A stretch of 64,000 bases of DNA from an uncultured Lachnospiraceae bacterium (GTDB lineage Bacteria > Bacillota > Clostridia > Lachnospirales > Lachnospiraceae): contig CACYKH010000004.1 of NCBI GenBank assembly GCA_902774915.1, forward strand, positions 62,001 to 126,000, in the 5' to 3' direction. The translations under genes were made by a program, and so were the position numbers. This document shows, piece by piece, positions 18,926 to 27,026 of this stretch (position 1 is its first letter; each line of letters opens with the position of its first letter). The notes beneath the pieces are model-generated. The model made no database searches. It saw only the letters and a program-made list of their open reading frames with translations, and was not told where the DNA came from.

Positions 18926-19186
18926 ATGGCAAACAAAAAATTCACAGTCAACATTCCACAGTTTGATGAAGCTAGACCTGTAGCTGAGATTGTTCAGACA
19001 GCTAGTCAGTTTGAAAGCAAGATCTTCCTTATTTCGGGCAATAAGAAGATAAATGCAAAGAGCATCATGGGAATGATGAGTCTTGGTCTCTGTAACAATG
19101 AGGAGATAGAGGTTGAGGCTGAAGGAACTGATGAAAATGAGGCTATTGAGGCCATCATTGACTACATGAATCCTTCAGATAAATAA
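18926..19186 (+). CDS. crh: Crh-like HPr protein with Glu at position 15
   Basis: An 86-residue HPr fold that aligns with Bacillus HPr without a gap through at least residue 49. The PTS phospho-acceptor His15 is Glu (FDEARPV), so it cannot carry the PEP-derived phosphate. The regulatory Ser46 is kept in NAKSIMGMMSLGL, the HprK recognition site. Bacillus Crh has Gln15, keeps Ser46 and sits after yvcJ-yvcK-whiA. This gene follows rapZ-whiA by 27 bases, the same position. The inferred role is a catabolite-control protein phosphorylated by HprK (14133) and acting with CcpA. The ribosome site is AAGGAG. Automatic annotation would probably call it a PTS phosphocarrier, which is misleading. Confidence 0.88.
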   Translation: MANKKFTVNIPQFDEARPVAEIVQTASQFESKIFLISGNKKINAKSIMGMMSLGLCNNEEIEVEAEGTDENEAIEAIIDYMNPSDK

Positions 19187-19215
19187 TTGATAGTAAGCAG
19201 TTAGTATGTTATAAT
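19187..19215 (+). promoter_or_regulatory. Sigma-A promoter for the Sel1-repeat protein
   Basis: TTGATA (19187-19192), a 17-base spacer and TATAAT (19210-19215). The -35 box begins at the first base after the crh-like stop codon, so the next gene is separately transcribed. Confidence 0.8.
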
Positions 19216-19256
19216 GAACTAGTTGTGAATTTGCATTTTTTACGGAGGAATTACTA

Positions 19257-21986
19257 ATGGGTTTTTTCAGTGACCTGAAAGAAAAATTTACTTCCCTTGC
19301 GCCATTTGGAGGCGGGAAGAAATCCAATAAAAGTACTGTTGAGCTTCAATATGACAAGGCTATGAGCCTTTTCGAGAATGCTAATGGTATGGATGCTATA
19401 GATATCCTGGAAGGAATAGCTGATATAGGTATTAACGATTCTGCCTATAAACAGCTTGGTTTAGATGCCCTCAAGGTTCTTAGTGAATTTTTCGAAACTG
19501 GTGAATATAGTAATTCCAAAACAGATAAGGATCTCAATAAAGCAGCTACATATCTTGAGAAGTATACAAACCTCTCAAATGATGCAGATATGACATATAA
19601 GGCAGCTAAGATGTACCTGGAAGCTCAGAACTTCTCTAAGGCTATCGGCCTTTTTGAAAAAGCAGCTAATTCAGGTGTTAAGTCTGCTTATATGAATCTG
19701 GGATCTATTTATGAAAATGGACTTTGCCGCATAGATGAATACGGAAACAAGAGTGAATTCATAGTTCCTATCGATCTCGACAGAGCTATGGCATGGTATA
19801 AGCAATTATCTGATCTTGGTGATGAGAATGCCATGAAGGCATACGACAGAGTTGAGTATGCAAGCCAGCATACAGATTCTCTTGAGTTCGAAGAGAAGGA
19901 TAAGCTCTATACTGAGATTTCCGAGAAACGTAAGGAGAAGGGTAAGGAGCCTAGATACAAGATTATAGACCCTGCTTCGCTCCAGTATCAGTACACCTAT
20001 GTTCACAATCAGGTTGATGGATATATCCACAAGCTGCCTAAGGACTGGGTAAAAACAATCAACGAAGAAACAGACGAGGAGTACTATGCTCCAAATCTTA
20101 CTTATAAAGACTTTGAGATGTATGTAAGCTATGACAGTATCCCAAGAGAGTCCAAGAAAACTCTTGAGAATTATCTGAGATATTGTAACGATGCTTTTGA
20201 TGAAGAGCTTCAGCTTAAATCCTACATCACTGAGTATGCAGATGGTATTTGTACAACCTTCTATCATAAGGAAATGAACAAAGGTATTGTTACATTTGCA
20301 TTCTATCAGGGACGTCGTCTTGCATGTATGAGATTCGTATGTGCTACCATGGAAATCATAGAGCAGTACGAAGAGATTATCTTCGAAACAGCTAACTCCT
20401 TTGCATTCGTTAATCCTACACGTGTAAGTGATCAGAGTCTTAACCGTAAAGATAATCAGTACTACAGCGAGGCTGTATACTGCTACTACCTTGAGGACTA
20501 TGAAGGAGCCATGACAAATGCTAAGCAGGCTCTGAAGCTTGGTTCTATCAAGGCAAGTTATCTGCTGATTGATCTTTACTTCGATAAGGATTCACCTTAC
20601 CGTGATGTTGATAAGACTATTAGTTATGCTCAGCAGCTCTTTGAAGCTACAAAGGATCCTGATCTTGCATTCCTGATTGGTAATATTTTTGACCAGGAAA
20701 GAAAAGATTATACAAAGGCTCTTAAGTGGTATGAAGATGCTGAGAGACTTGGACATAAGAGAGTTCCATTCTACCTTGGAAGATTCTACTATTACGGACT
20801 TCTTTCATCAGGAAGAGATGGAGAAAAGGCACTTAAATATTTCCAGATGGCACAGGCAAATGGTATCTCAGAAGCAGATGCTTATATCAATGATATTAAA
20901 GAGCTTCATGGTGAGAACCTCCAGAGTGCTATTGAGAAATGGGAAAGAGCAGTACAGGCTGGCTCAGGTGCTACAGCCCTTAAGGTTGCTCTTATGAAGC
21001 AGAGTCAGGTATTCTTTATCGCAAATGATTACGAGATAGAGAAAGCATTCCTTGAGGCTCTTGGACTTGGAAGTACACAGGCTGCTTATGAGCTTGGTAA
21101 GATTTATGAGAGACAGGAACTTCAGCCTAACTTCTCTGGTGAGAAGAAATCTCTTAAGTACTTCGAGAAAGCATTTGATAATAAGTTTGAAGACTTCGAT
21201 AAGGTTAACCTCTTCAAGGTTATTCAGTACAAGGAAGAGAAGGGCGTTTCCGAAGAAGAAGTTATCAATCTCTATATGCAGAATGCTGCTATGGCTTACG
21301 AGCCAGCAGTTGATAAGATTGTAGAAAAGGTTAAATATCGTACACCTCAGATTACAGAGCTCTATCAGGTTCTCATGTCAACAGCAGAGGGTGGAGATGA
21401 TTCAGCTATCATTTGTATGAATAAGCTGGAGAAGACTTATCCTGATCTTGTTATCATCGAGCCAAAGAGTGATCAGAAGGTTATCGAGAATAAGTTCTTC
21501 AGACTTCTTGTACCACGTTCAAGTGTTGCTACAATTGAGGATGACGGTGGTACTATCAAGATTGCCGATTCAGTTATCGAATTTGCAGTTGCAGAGCTTC
21601 CTATCAAGGTTGATTCTGAAGATGATTACCTTAAGATCTACAAGCTGATACTTTCCGAGTATCTTCCTGATGACAGCGCTGAAATCATCATCGCTAATTC
21701 AAGAATGATTGGTTCTGGTATGAGAGAGTCAAAGGATAACATCCATTCCTTCAGTATCCTTCTTATCAGTTCTAAGAACCAGTATCTGTTCAAGCTGAGC
21801 TCTAAGGATCGTAGACAGATGATCCAGTTCAAGGATGAGGTTATTCAGATAGCTAAATCACTTGTTGAGACTGGTGAGATTTATGTATCAGAAGATGGAA
21901 GCAGAAGAAACATTGGACTTGCTGCTATGCTTCATGCAAACGAAGGTGGATTCCTTTCAATCGGTATGGATTCATCTGATAAATAA
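19257..21986 (+). CDS. Large Sel1/TPR-repeat protein
   Basis: A 909-residue soluble protein. After a short Gly/Lys-rich N terminus (LAPFGGGKKSNKST) come two blocks of Sel1-like helical repeats. The first is at ~residues 95-190 (FSKAIGLFEKAANSGVKSAY) and the second at ~410-690 (YTKALKWYEDAERLGHKRVP; GEKALKYFQMAQANGISEAD). The intervening ~240-390 region and the final ~170 residues (VIENKFFRLLVPRSSVATI) look like two globular domains of a similar beta-rich type. There is no signal peptide or membrane helix. Sel1 proteins are protein-protein scaffolds, so an adaptor role is inferred only. It has its own promoter and the site GGAGG before ATG 19257. Confidence 0.8.
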   Translation: MGFFSDLKEKFTSLAPFGGGKKSNKSTVELQYDKAMSLFENANGMDAIDILEGIADIGINDSAYKQLGLDALKVLSEFFETGEYSNSKTDKDLNKAATYLEKYTNLSNDADMTYKAAKMYLEAQNFSKAIGLFEKAANSGVKSAYMNLGSIYENGLCRIDEYGNKSEFIVPIDLDRAMAWYKQLSDLGDENAMKAYDRVEYASQHTDSLEFEEKDKLYTEISEKRKEKGKEPRYKIIDPASLQYQYTYVHNQVDGYIHKLPKDWVKTINEETDEEYYAPNLTYKDFEMYVSYDSIPRESKKTLENYLRYCNDAFDEELQLKSYITEYADGICTTFYHKEMNKGIVTFAFYQGRRLACMRFVCATMEIIEQYEEIIFETANSFAFVNPTRVSDQSLNRKDNQYYSEAVYCYYLEDYEGAMTNAKQALKLGSIKASYLLIDLYFDKDSPYRDVDKTISYAQQLFEATKDPDLAFLIGNIFDQERKDYTKALKWYEDAERLGHKRVPFYLGRFYYYGLLSSGRDGEKALKYFQMAQANGISEADAYINDIKELHGENLQSAIEKWERAVQAGSGATALKVALMKQSQVFFIANDYEIEKAFLEALGLGSTQAAYELGKIYERQELQPNFSGEKKSLKYFEKAFDNKFEDFDKVNLFKVIQYKEEKGVSEEEVINLYMQNAAMAYEPAVDKIVEKVKYRTPQITELYQVLMSTAEGGDDSAIICMNKLEKTYPDLVIIEPKSDQKVIENKFFRLLVPRSSVATIEDDGGTIKIADSVIEFAVAELPIKVDSEDDYLKIYKLILSEYLPDDSAEIIIANSRMIGSGMRESKDNIHSFSILLISSKNQYLFKLSSKDRRQMIQFKDEVIQIAKSLVETGEIYVSEDGSRRNIGLAAMLHANEGGFLSIGMDSSDK

Positions 21987-22000
21987 ATTATATAAATAAT

Positions 22001-22107
22001 AATCTCAGGGCAGGGTGTGATTCCCTACCGGCGGTATAGCCCGCGAGCCGTTATGGCTGATCCTGTTAAATTCAGGAGCCGACAGTATAGTCTGGATGGA
22101 AGAGGTT
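22001..22107 (+). promoter_or_regulatory. FMN riboswitch (RFN element)
   Basis: A classic RFN aptamer: GGGCAGGGTG, ATTCCCTACCGGCGGT, AGCCCGCGAGCC, GAGCCGACAGTATAGTC and GGATGGAAGAGG occur in the canonical order. The basal stem P1 is AATCTC (22001-22006) with GAGGTT (22102-22107). FMN binding is expected to shut down the ribDEBAH genes that follow. Confidence 0.97.
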
Positions 22108-22123
22108 TTGTAAAAGTATTTAT

Positions 22124-22147
22124 CGCCCTGAGCTTTCGCTCGGGGCG
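22124..22147 (+). terminator. Riboswitch expression-platform hairpin
   Basis: A 10-bp stem, CGCCCTGAGC with GCTCGGGGCG, closed by TTTC. Only a weak T-tract follows (TTACTATTTG). Its 5' arm (GCCCTGAG, 22125-22132) is perfectly complementary to CTCAGGGC at the base of the aptamer (22004-22011). The two pairings exclude each other, as expected of an on/off switch. Confidence 0.7.
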
Positions 22148-22199
22148 TTACTATTTGCCCGGTGAAGTGGCCGGACGTGACAACGAAAGGAGACTTGAA

Positions 22200-23312
22200 A
22201 TGGCTTATAACAAGATTTATATGGAAAGGGCAATAGCTCTTGCTAAGAGAGGCATAGGTAAGGTAAATCCTAATCCCCTTGTAGGATGCGTTATCGTAAA
22301 GGATGATGAGATACTTGGTGAAGGATACCATGAGGAGTATGGCGGACTTCACGCTGAGAGACAGGCGCTTGCCGATGCTATGAAACGTGGAAATAATGTA
22401 TATAGTGCAGATATGTATGTGACCCTTGAACCATGCTCACATACAGGCAAGCAGCCACCATGTACTGAAGCTATACTAGATGCTGGTATAAAAAGAGTTT
22501 ATGTAGGCTCCAATGATCCTAATCCTCTTGTGGCAGGAAATGGAATTTGGCAGCTTAGAATGGCTGAGGTGGAAGTTGTTACTAATTGTATGAAGGATGA
22601 GTGCGATGCGCTGAATCCTGTATTTTTCCACTATATAACAGAGAATACTCCATATGTTGTATATAAATATGCGATGACTATGGATGGAAAAATATGTACT
22701 GCTAAAGGTGAGAGCCAGTGGATTTCAAATGAGAAGTCCAGAGAAAAAGTACAAACTTATAGAAACGAACTGATGGGTATAATGGTTGGAATTGAAACTG
22801 TGCTGGCTGATGATCCAAGCCTCAGATGCCACATGGATGGCGGAAGAGATCCAATCAGAATAATCTGTGACTCTCAGCTTCGTATTCCTATGGAAAGTAA
22901 GCTGGTTCAGGAAGCAGGCGAAGTTAAGACCTATGTTGCTTCCCTTGCAGAACATGAGAAACAGAACAGGCAGAAGATAAGAGAGCTCAAGGATCATGGA
23001 GTAGGAACACTACTTATAACTGCTGATGAATCTGGAAAGATTGATCTTAATAAGCTTATGTCGCAGCTTGGAAAGATGCATATAGATTCCATTCTCCTTG
23101 AGGGGGGTGGAACTCTTGCCTGGAGCATGATAAATGGCGGATATGTAGATGAGGTGAGGGCATTTATAGCGCCTAAGGTATTTGGTGGAAGAGATGCACT
23201 TACTCCTGTATCCGGGAAAGGAATAGAGGATATTAATCTTGCTAAAACCTTTGAATTAACAGATTTAGAAAATATAGATGGAGATATATTTGCAAGATAT
23301 TTAAAGAGGTGA
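22200..23312 (+). CDS. ribD: Riboflavin biosynthesis deaminase/reductase RibD
   Basis: A 370-residue bifunctional enzyme for the second and third steps of the riboflavin pathway. The N-terminal zinc deaminase carries HAERQAL and the PCSHTGKQPPCTEA zinc motif (~residues 50-90). The C-terminal reductase (~150-370) includes YKYAMTMDGKICT and ILLEGGGTLAWSMI. The start is ATG 22200 with AAAGGAGA upstream; the frame extends back into the riboswitch aptamer but that part is not coding. First gene of the FMN-regulated operon. Confidence 0.97.
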   Translation: MAYNKIYMERAIALAKRGIGKVNPNPLVGCVIVKDDEILGEGYHEEYGGLHAERQALADAMKRGNNVYSADMYVTLEPCSHTGKQPPCTEAILDAGIKRVYVGSNDPNPLVAGNGIWQLRMAEVEVVTNCMKDECDALNPVFFHYITENTPYVVYKYAMTMDGKICTAKGESQWISNEKSREKVQTYRNELMGIMVGIETVLADDPSLRCHMDGGRDPIRIICDSQLRIPMESKLVQEAGEVKTYVASLAEHEKQNRQKIRELKDHGVGTLLITADESGKIDLNKLMSQLGKMHIDSILLEGGGTLAWSMINGGYVDEVRAFIAPKVFGGRDALTPVSGKGIEDINLAKTFELTDLENIDGDIFARYLKR

Positions 23313-23316
23313 CCAA

Positions 23317-23967
23317 ATGTTTACAGGAATCATTGAAGATATCGGAACAGTGCGTTCTGTTAGCAAGTCCGGTGATGCATTTGCCCTGACCATTTCTTCT
23401 AAGATAATGGACGATGTTAAGCTGGGGGACAGCATAGCGGTAAATGGTGTATGTCTTACAGCCAGGACCATTAAGGGAAATGAATTCACAGCGGATGTTA
23501 TGGCTGAGACCTTGAGAAAATCTTCTTTAGGCCAGTTAAAGCCTGGCAGTAAGGTGAATTTGGAAAGAGCTCTTTCGCCTACTGGCAGATTTGGAGGACA
23601 TATTGTTTCGGGACATATTGATGGAACTGGTACCGTAAAAAGTATTAAGCCTGAAGGAAATGCTATGTGGGTTGAAATAGCAGCTCCTGCATCAATCCTG
23701 CGTCTTATCATTATGAAAGGTTCCATAGCGATTGACGGAATAAGCCTTACAGTTGCGGGCCTGGGAGATGCGTCCTTCAAGGTTTCCGTTATCCCTCATA
23801 CAGCGTCGGAAACCACGCTGCTGGATAAGAAGCCAGGAGATACAGTGAACCTTGAGAATGATGTGATTGGAAAATATGTTGAGAGGCTTCTTAGTACTCC
23901 GGCGGAATCGGAGAAGAAGGATTCTCAGTTAACACTGGATACACTAATGACAAATGGTTTTATCTAA
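23317..23967 (+). CDS. ribE: Riboflavin synthase alpha chain
   Basis: A 216-residue enzyme that dismutates two 6,7-dimethyl-8-ribityllumazine molecules into riboflavin. Two internally similar lumazine-binding barrels are visible, beginning [10 protein letters not shown] and [13 protein letters not shown], with the matched AVNGVCLTA and AIDGISLTV segments that mark the duplication. It starts 4 bases after ribD with AAAGAGGTG as ribosome site. Confidence 0.97.
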   Translation: MFTGIIEDIGTVRSVSKSGDAFALTISSKIMDDVKLGDSIAVNGVCLTARTIKGNEFTADVMAETLRKSSLGQLKPGSKVNLERALSPTGRFGGHIVSGHIDGTGTVKSIKPEGNAMWVEIAAPASILRLIIMKGSIAIDGISLTVAGLGDASFKVSVIPHTASETTLLDKKPGDTVNLENDVIGKYVERLLSTPAESEKKDSQLTLDTLMTNGFI

Positions 23968-23980
23968 GAAAGGAATGCAA

Positions 23981-25180
23981 ATGGAATTTAATTCGATTGA
24001 AGAAATACTGGAAGATATTAAAGCCGGAAAACCGGTAGTTATCCTTGATAATGAGGACAGGGAAAACGAGGGAGATATCATATTCGCTGCTGAACATGCT
24101 ACAACAGAGAATGTTAATCTGATGGCAAAGTATGCCAGAGGACTTATATGCATGCCAATGGATGCCTCCTACAGTGATAAGTACAACCTTCCTCAGATGT
24201 GTATAGTGAATACTGATAATCATACTACTGCATTTTCAGTTTCCATTGACCATGTGGATACGACTACAGGTATTTCAGCTGTAGAAAGAGGACTTACAGC
24301 AAGAAAATTTGCGGATGATTCATCTACAAAGGATGACTTTAGACGTCCGGGACATATGTTCCCACTTCAGGCAAAAAAGGGCGGAGTAATTGAGCGTCCT
24401 GGTCATACTGAAGCTACAGTGGACCTTTGTAGACTGGCAGGATGTAAGCCAGTGGGTCTATGCTGTGAGATCATGAATGATGATGGAACTATGGCAAGAC
24501 TTGATGATCTTGTGGCTTTCTCAAAAGAACATGATCTTAAAATTTCGACTATAGAGCTTCTTGTACAATATCGTAAAGAACACGAAGTATTTGTTGAAGA
24601 GGTTACTAAAGCCAAGCTTCCAACAAGATATGGTGAATTTATAATCCACGGATTTATAAATAAACTGAATGGAGAGCATCATGTTGCCCTGACTATGGGA
24701 GATGTTGCTACAGAAGATCCACTTCTGGTTCGTGTTCATTCAGAATGTCTTACAGGAGATGCCTTTGGATCAGCTAAATGCGACTGTGGACAGCAGCTGG
24801 ATGCAGCTATGAAGAAGATATCTGAAGAAGGCAGAGGAGTACTTCTCTATATGCGACAGGAAGGAAGAGGCATTGGTCTTATAAATAAGATCAGAGCTTA
24901 CGCCCTTCAGGATCAGGGTAGAGATACAGTTGAAGCAAATGTGGAACTTGGCTTCCCTGCTGATGCCAGAGACTATACGATTGGTACTCAGATACTTGTA
25001 GAACTTGGAGTAAGAAACATCAGACTTCTTACAAACAACCCTGATAAGGTTTATGGTCTTAAGGGCTATAATCTCAACATTGTTGAAAGAGTTCCAATTG
25101 AAATAGAGCCATCAGCCTATGATCTTTTCTATCTGAAGACAAAGAAAGAGAAGATGGGTCATATACTTAATGATGTATAG
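23981..25180 (+). CDS. ribBA: Bifunctional DHBP synthase / GTP cyclohydrolase II
   Basis: A 399-residue fusion that supplies both precursors of the lumazine. The N-terminal RibB half (residues ~1-200) has [15 protein letters not shown], the acidic metal-binding loop of 3,4-dihydroxy-2-butanone-4-phosphate synthase, and [11 protein letters not shown]. The C-terminal RibA half has the [13 protein letters not shown] and CDCGQQL zinc site (three Cys) and RQEGRGIGL. The start ATG 23981 has GAAAGGA six bases upstream; earlier in-frame ATGs overlap the end of ribE. Confidence 0.97.
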   Translation: MEFNSIEEILEDIKAGKPVVILDNEDRENEGDIIFAAEHATTENVNLMAKYARGLICMPMDASYSDKYNLPQMCIVNTDNHTTAFSVSIDHVDTTTGISAVERGLTARKFADDSSTKDDFRRPGHMFPLQAKKGGVIERPGHTEATVDLCRLAGCKPVGLCCEIMNDDGTMARLDDLVAFSKEHDLKISTIELLVQYRKEHEVFVEEVTKAKLPTRYGEFIIHGFINKLNGEHHVALTMGDVATEDPLLVRVHSECLTGDAFGSAKCDCGQQLDAAMKKISEEGRGVLLYMRQEGRGIGLINKIRAYALQDQGRDTVEANVELGFPADARDYTIGTQILVELGVRNIRLLTNNPDKVYGLKGYNLNIVERVPIEIEPSAYDLFYLKTKKEKMGHILNDV

Positions 25181-25228
25181 AATTTGCGAAATAATATTTT
25201 TCTGTTATATAATAAGGAGGATTTTAAA

Positions 25229-25690
25229 ATGAAGTATGAAGGAAATGTAGTTGCAAAGAAGGATACAAAGATCTGTATAATTGCAGCAAGATTTAATGAG
25301 TTTATCGTATCAAAGCTTGTATCAGGAGCAATTGATGGTCTTGTAAGACATGACGTTGCAGAGGATAACATTGATACTGTATGGGTACCAGGTGCATTTG
25401 AAATACCTGTTATTGCAAAGAAGGTTGCTAAGTCAGGAAAGTATGATGCAGTAATCTGTCTTGGTACTGTTATCCGCGGTGAAACAAGCCACTATGACTA
25501 TGTATGCGCAGAGGTTAGCAAGGGAATAGCTCAGGTAAGCCTTGAGGCAGAGCTTCCTGTTATGTTCGGTATTCTTACAACAGATACTATTGAGCAGGCA
25601 GTAGTTCGTGCAGGAACAAAGGCTGGAAACAAGGGTTATGACTGTGCTCTCGGTGCAATTGAGATGATAAATCTTATGCAGGAGCTTTAA
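25229..25690 (+). CDS. ribH: 6,7-dimethyl-8-ribityllumazine synthase
   Basis: A 153-residue lumazine synthase, the penultimate step of riboflavin synthesis. Motifs are [20 protein letters not shown] and [16 protein letters not shown], the last with the conserved His. The start is ATG 25229 behind AAGGAGG; the in-frame ATG at 25184 lacks a ribosome site. The following membrane-protein gene starts just 2 bases after its stop. Confidence 0.97.
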   Translation: MKYEGNVVAKKDTKICIIAARFNEFIVSKLVSGAIDGLVRHDVAEDNIDTVWVPGAFEIPVIAKKVAKSGKYDAVICLGTVIRGETSHYDYVCAEVSKGIAQVSLEAELPVMFGILTTDTIEQAVVRAGTKAGNKGYDCALGAIEMINLMQEL

Positions 25691-25691
25691 G

Positions 25692-26549
25692 ATGGATTAT
25701 ACAAAAGAAACACCCCGCACACAGAAGGCAGGGATTATGGATATCTTCATGGTATCCCTTATAAGAGCTAAGGAGCTGGCGCTTGTCAGTGTTAAGAGTT
25801 CTTCCAGATTTATAGGATATGTTATCTTCATGTCTTTTCTGGTATCTCTTATGATATTTGCTGTTCCTACAGCTTCAAAAATAACTTCATTTGGAGGCTT
25901 TAAGAACCTCTTTATGAATAAGGTTCCAGCTTTTGAATATACTGATGGAACGCTTACGGCTGATAAAGCCTTTGAGATGAAGCTTTCAAACGTAAATATA
26001 ATAATGGATACGAAAGTAAATGAGTTTGTTTTCGGAAACTTTGAAAGAGAGGGCATTTATATTGCCATCGGAGCAAAGAATATCAAGATGGTAACCATTA
26101 CTGATATTAAAGATGACGGCTCATATCAGGAGGTTTATTCTTATCCTAATTCACTTGTTTTGATGGATGGCATGAATAATACGACTCTGGTAAAGATGAG
26201 ACCATTCTTTTATATAATGATCTTCTTTATCTTCATGTTTAGTACAGCACTTGCGGCAGGAAAGTACCTGCTGGCAGCTCTCTTTTATGCATTCATATTC
26301 AAGAGTCTGACCAGTGTAAGTAAGCTGCCTATGACGTTTCTGGATTCTTTCCATATGTGTTTTTATGCACAGACTTTGGGAATAATCTTAGTAAATATGA
26401 ATATGGCTCTGGGTAACCTGGTATCACCACTCATAGCTTCAGCTATAGGAATTGTGATAACAGTTGTTATCATTCATAAAGCTATGGGACCACATATGCC
26501 AGATATAGACGAGATAATGGGTGGATTTTCAGATAGAGATTCTAAGTAA
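25692..26549 (+). CDS. DUF1189-like membrane protein in the riboflavin operon
   Basis: A 285-residue membrane protein. One helix lies near the N terminus (~42-62, FIGYVIFMSFLVSLMIFAVP), followed by an extracytoplasmic domain (~65-175). A cluster of three or four helices makes up the C terminus (~177-265). The layout matches the Firmicutes DUF1189 family, which has no known function; I assign this by general layout and am only moderately sure. One base separates it from the ribH stop, so it is translated with ribH and should be controlled by the FMN riboswitch. A link to flavin handling is inferred from context only. Confidence 0.7.
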   Translation: MDYTKETPRTQKAGIMDIFMVSLIRAKELALVSVKSSSRFIGYVIFMSFLVSLMIFAVPTASKITSFGGFKNLFMNKVPAFEYTDGTLTADKAFEMKLSNVNIIMDTKVNEFVFGNFEREGIYIAIGAKNIKMVTITDIKDDGSYQEVYSYPNSLVLMDGMNNTTLVKMRPFFYIMIFFIFMFSTALAAGKYLLAALFYAFIFKSLTSVSKLPMTFLDSFHMCFYAQTLGIILVNMNMALGNLVSPLIASAIGIVITVVIIHKAMGPHMPDIDEIMGGFSDRDSK

Positions 26550-27017
26550 TTCCTCTATTTCGGAGGAATCCATGGAACTAAGAGAAGAGTTCTGATATCT
26601 GGGATCATCCGTTACTTCACGAGAAAAATAGTCAGGAGCTACAAAGCTCCTGGCTTTTTCTATGTCCGGAAACTCCACTTCGGCAACAATAAGCCCCTCA
26701 AATTTGCCTCCGAAAATATCCAGCTCAACCTTAAGCTCCGGATAATCTGAAAGAGGTAGAAGATAGCGCTCCTTAGTAATAAGGTTTCCTTTTACCATAA
26801 CAGACATTTCTTCATATTCCTCTTTTGAAAGAGGCTTTTCTACTTCAATTCTTTCCATAAGCCCGCTGGACTTGATAGTCAGAATATATTTTTCTCCATA
26901 TTGCCTAATGCGAAGAACAGGGTCTGTACAGAGATAACCCTGCGAGATAGTACTATGTGGATATGAATCCAGATTTTCTGGTAATGAACTAAGTAAATAT
27001 TTCTTTTCGATTTCCAT
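26529..27017 (-). CDS. CYTH-domain protein
   Basis: A 162-residue CYTH (triphosphate tunnel) protein. It has the N-terminal ExExK-type signature (EIEKKYLL), RIRQYGEKYILTIKS and the later acidic pair VELDIFGGKFEGLIVAEVEF. Such enzymes hydrolyse or cyclise triphosphates (polyphosphatase, thiamine triphosphatase or adenylate cyclase IV); the substrate cannot be told from sequence. It follows the pyrophosphatase gene by 9 bases, a pairing that hints at phosphate or polyphosphate handling. Its 3' end overlaps the convergent membrane-protein gene by 21 bases. Confidence 0.85.
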   Translation of the reverse strand: MEIEKKYLLSSLPENLDSYPHSTISQGYLCTDPVLRIRQYGEKYILTIKSSGLMERIEVEKPLSKEEYEEMSVMVKGNLITKERYLLPLSDYPELKVELDIFGGKFEGLIVAEVEFPDIEKARSFVAPDYFSREVTDDPRYQNSSLSSMDSSEIEELLRISI

Positions 27018-27026
27018 GGCTTGTCC

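Noticed and set aside
18926-19186. Annotation as a PTS phosphocarrier HPr
   Set aside because: His15 is replaced by Glu, so PEP-dependent phosphotransfer is not possible.
22017-22199. Extension of ribD upstream to 22017
   Set aside because: This stretch is the FMN aptamer and its platform hairpin; the AAAGGAGA site belongs to ATG 22200.
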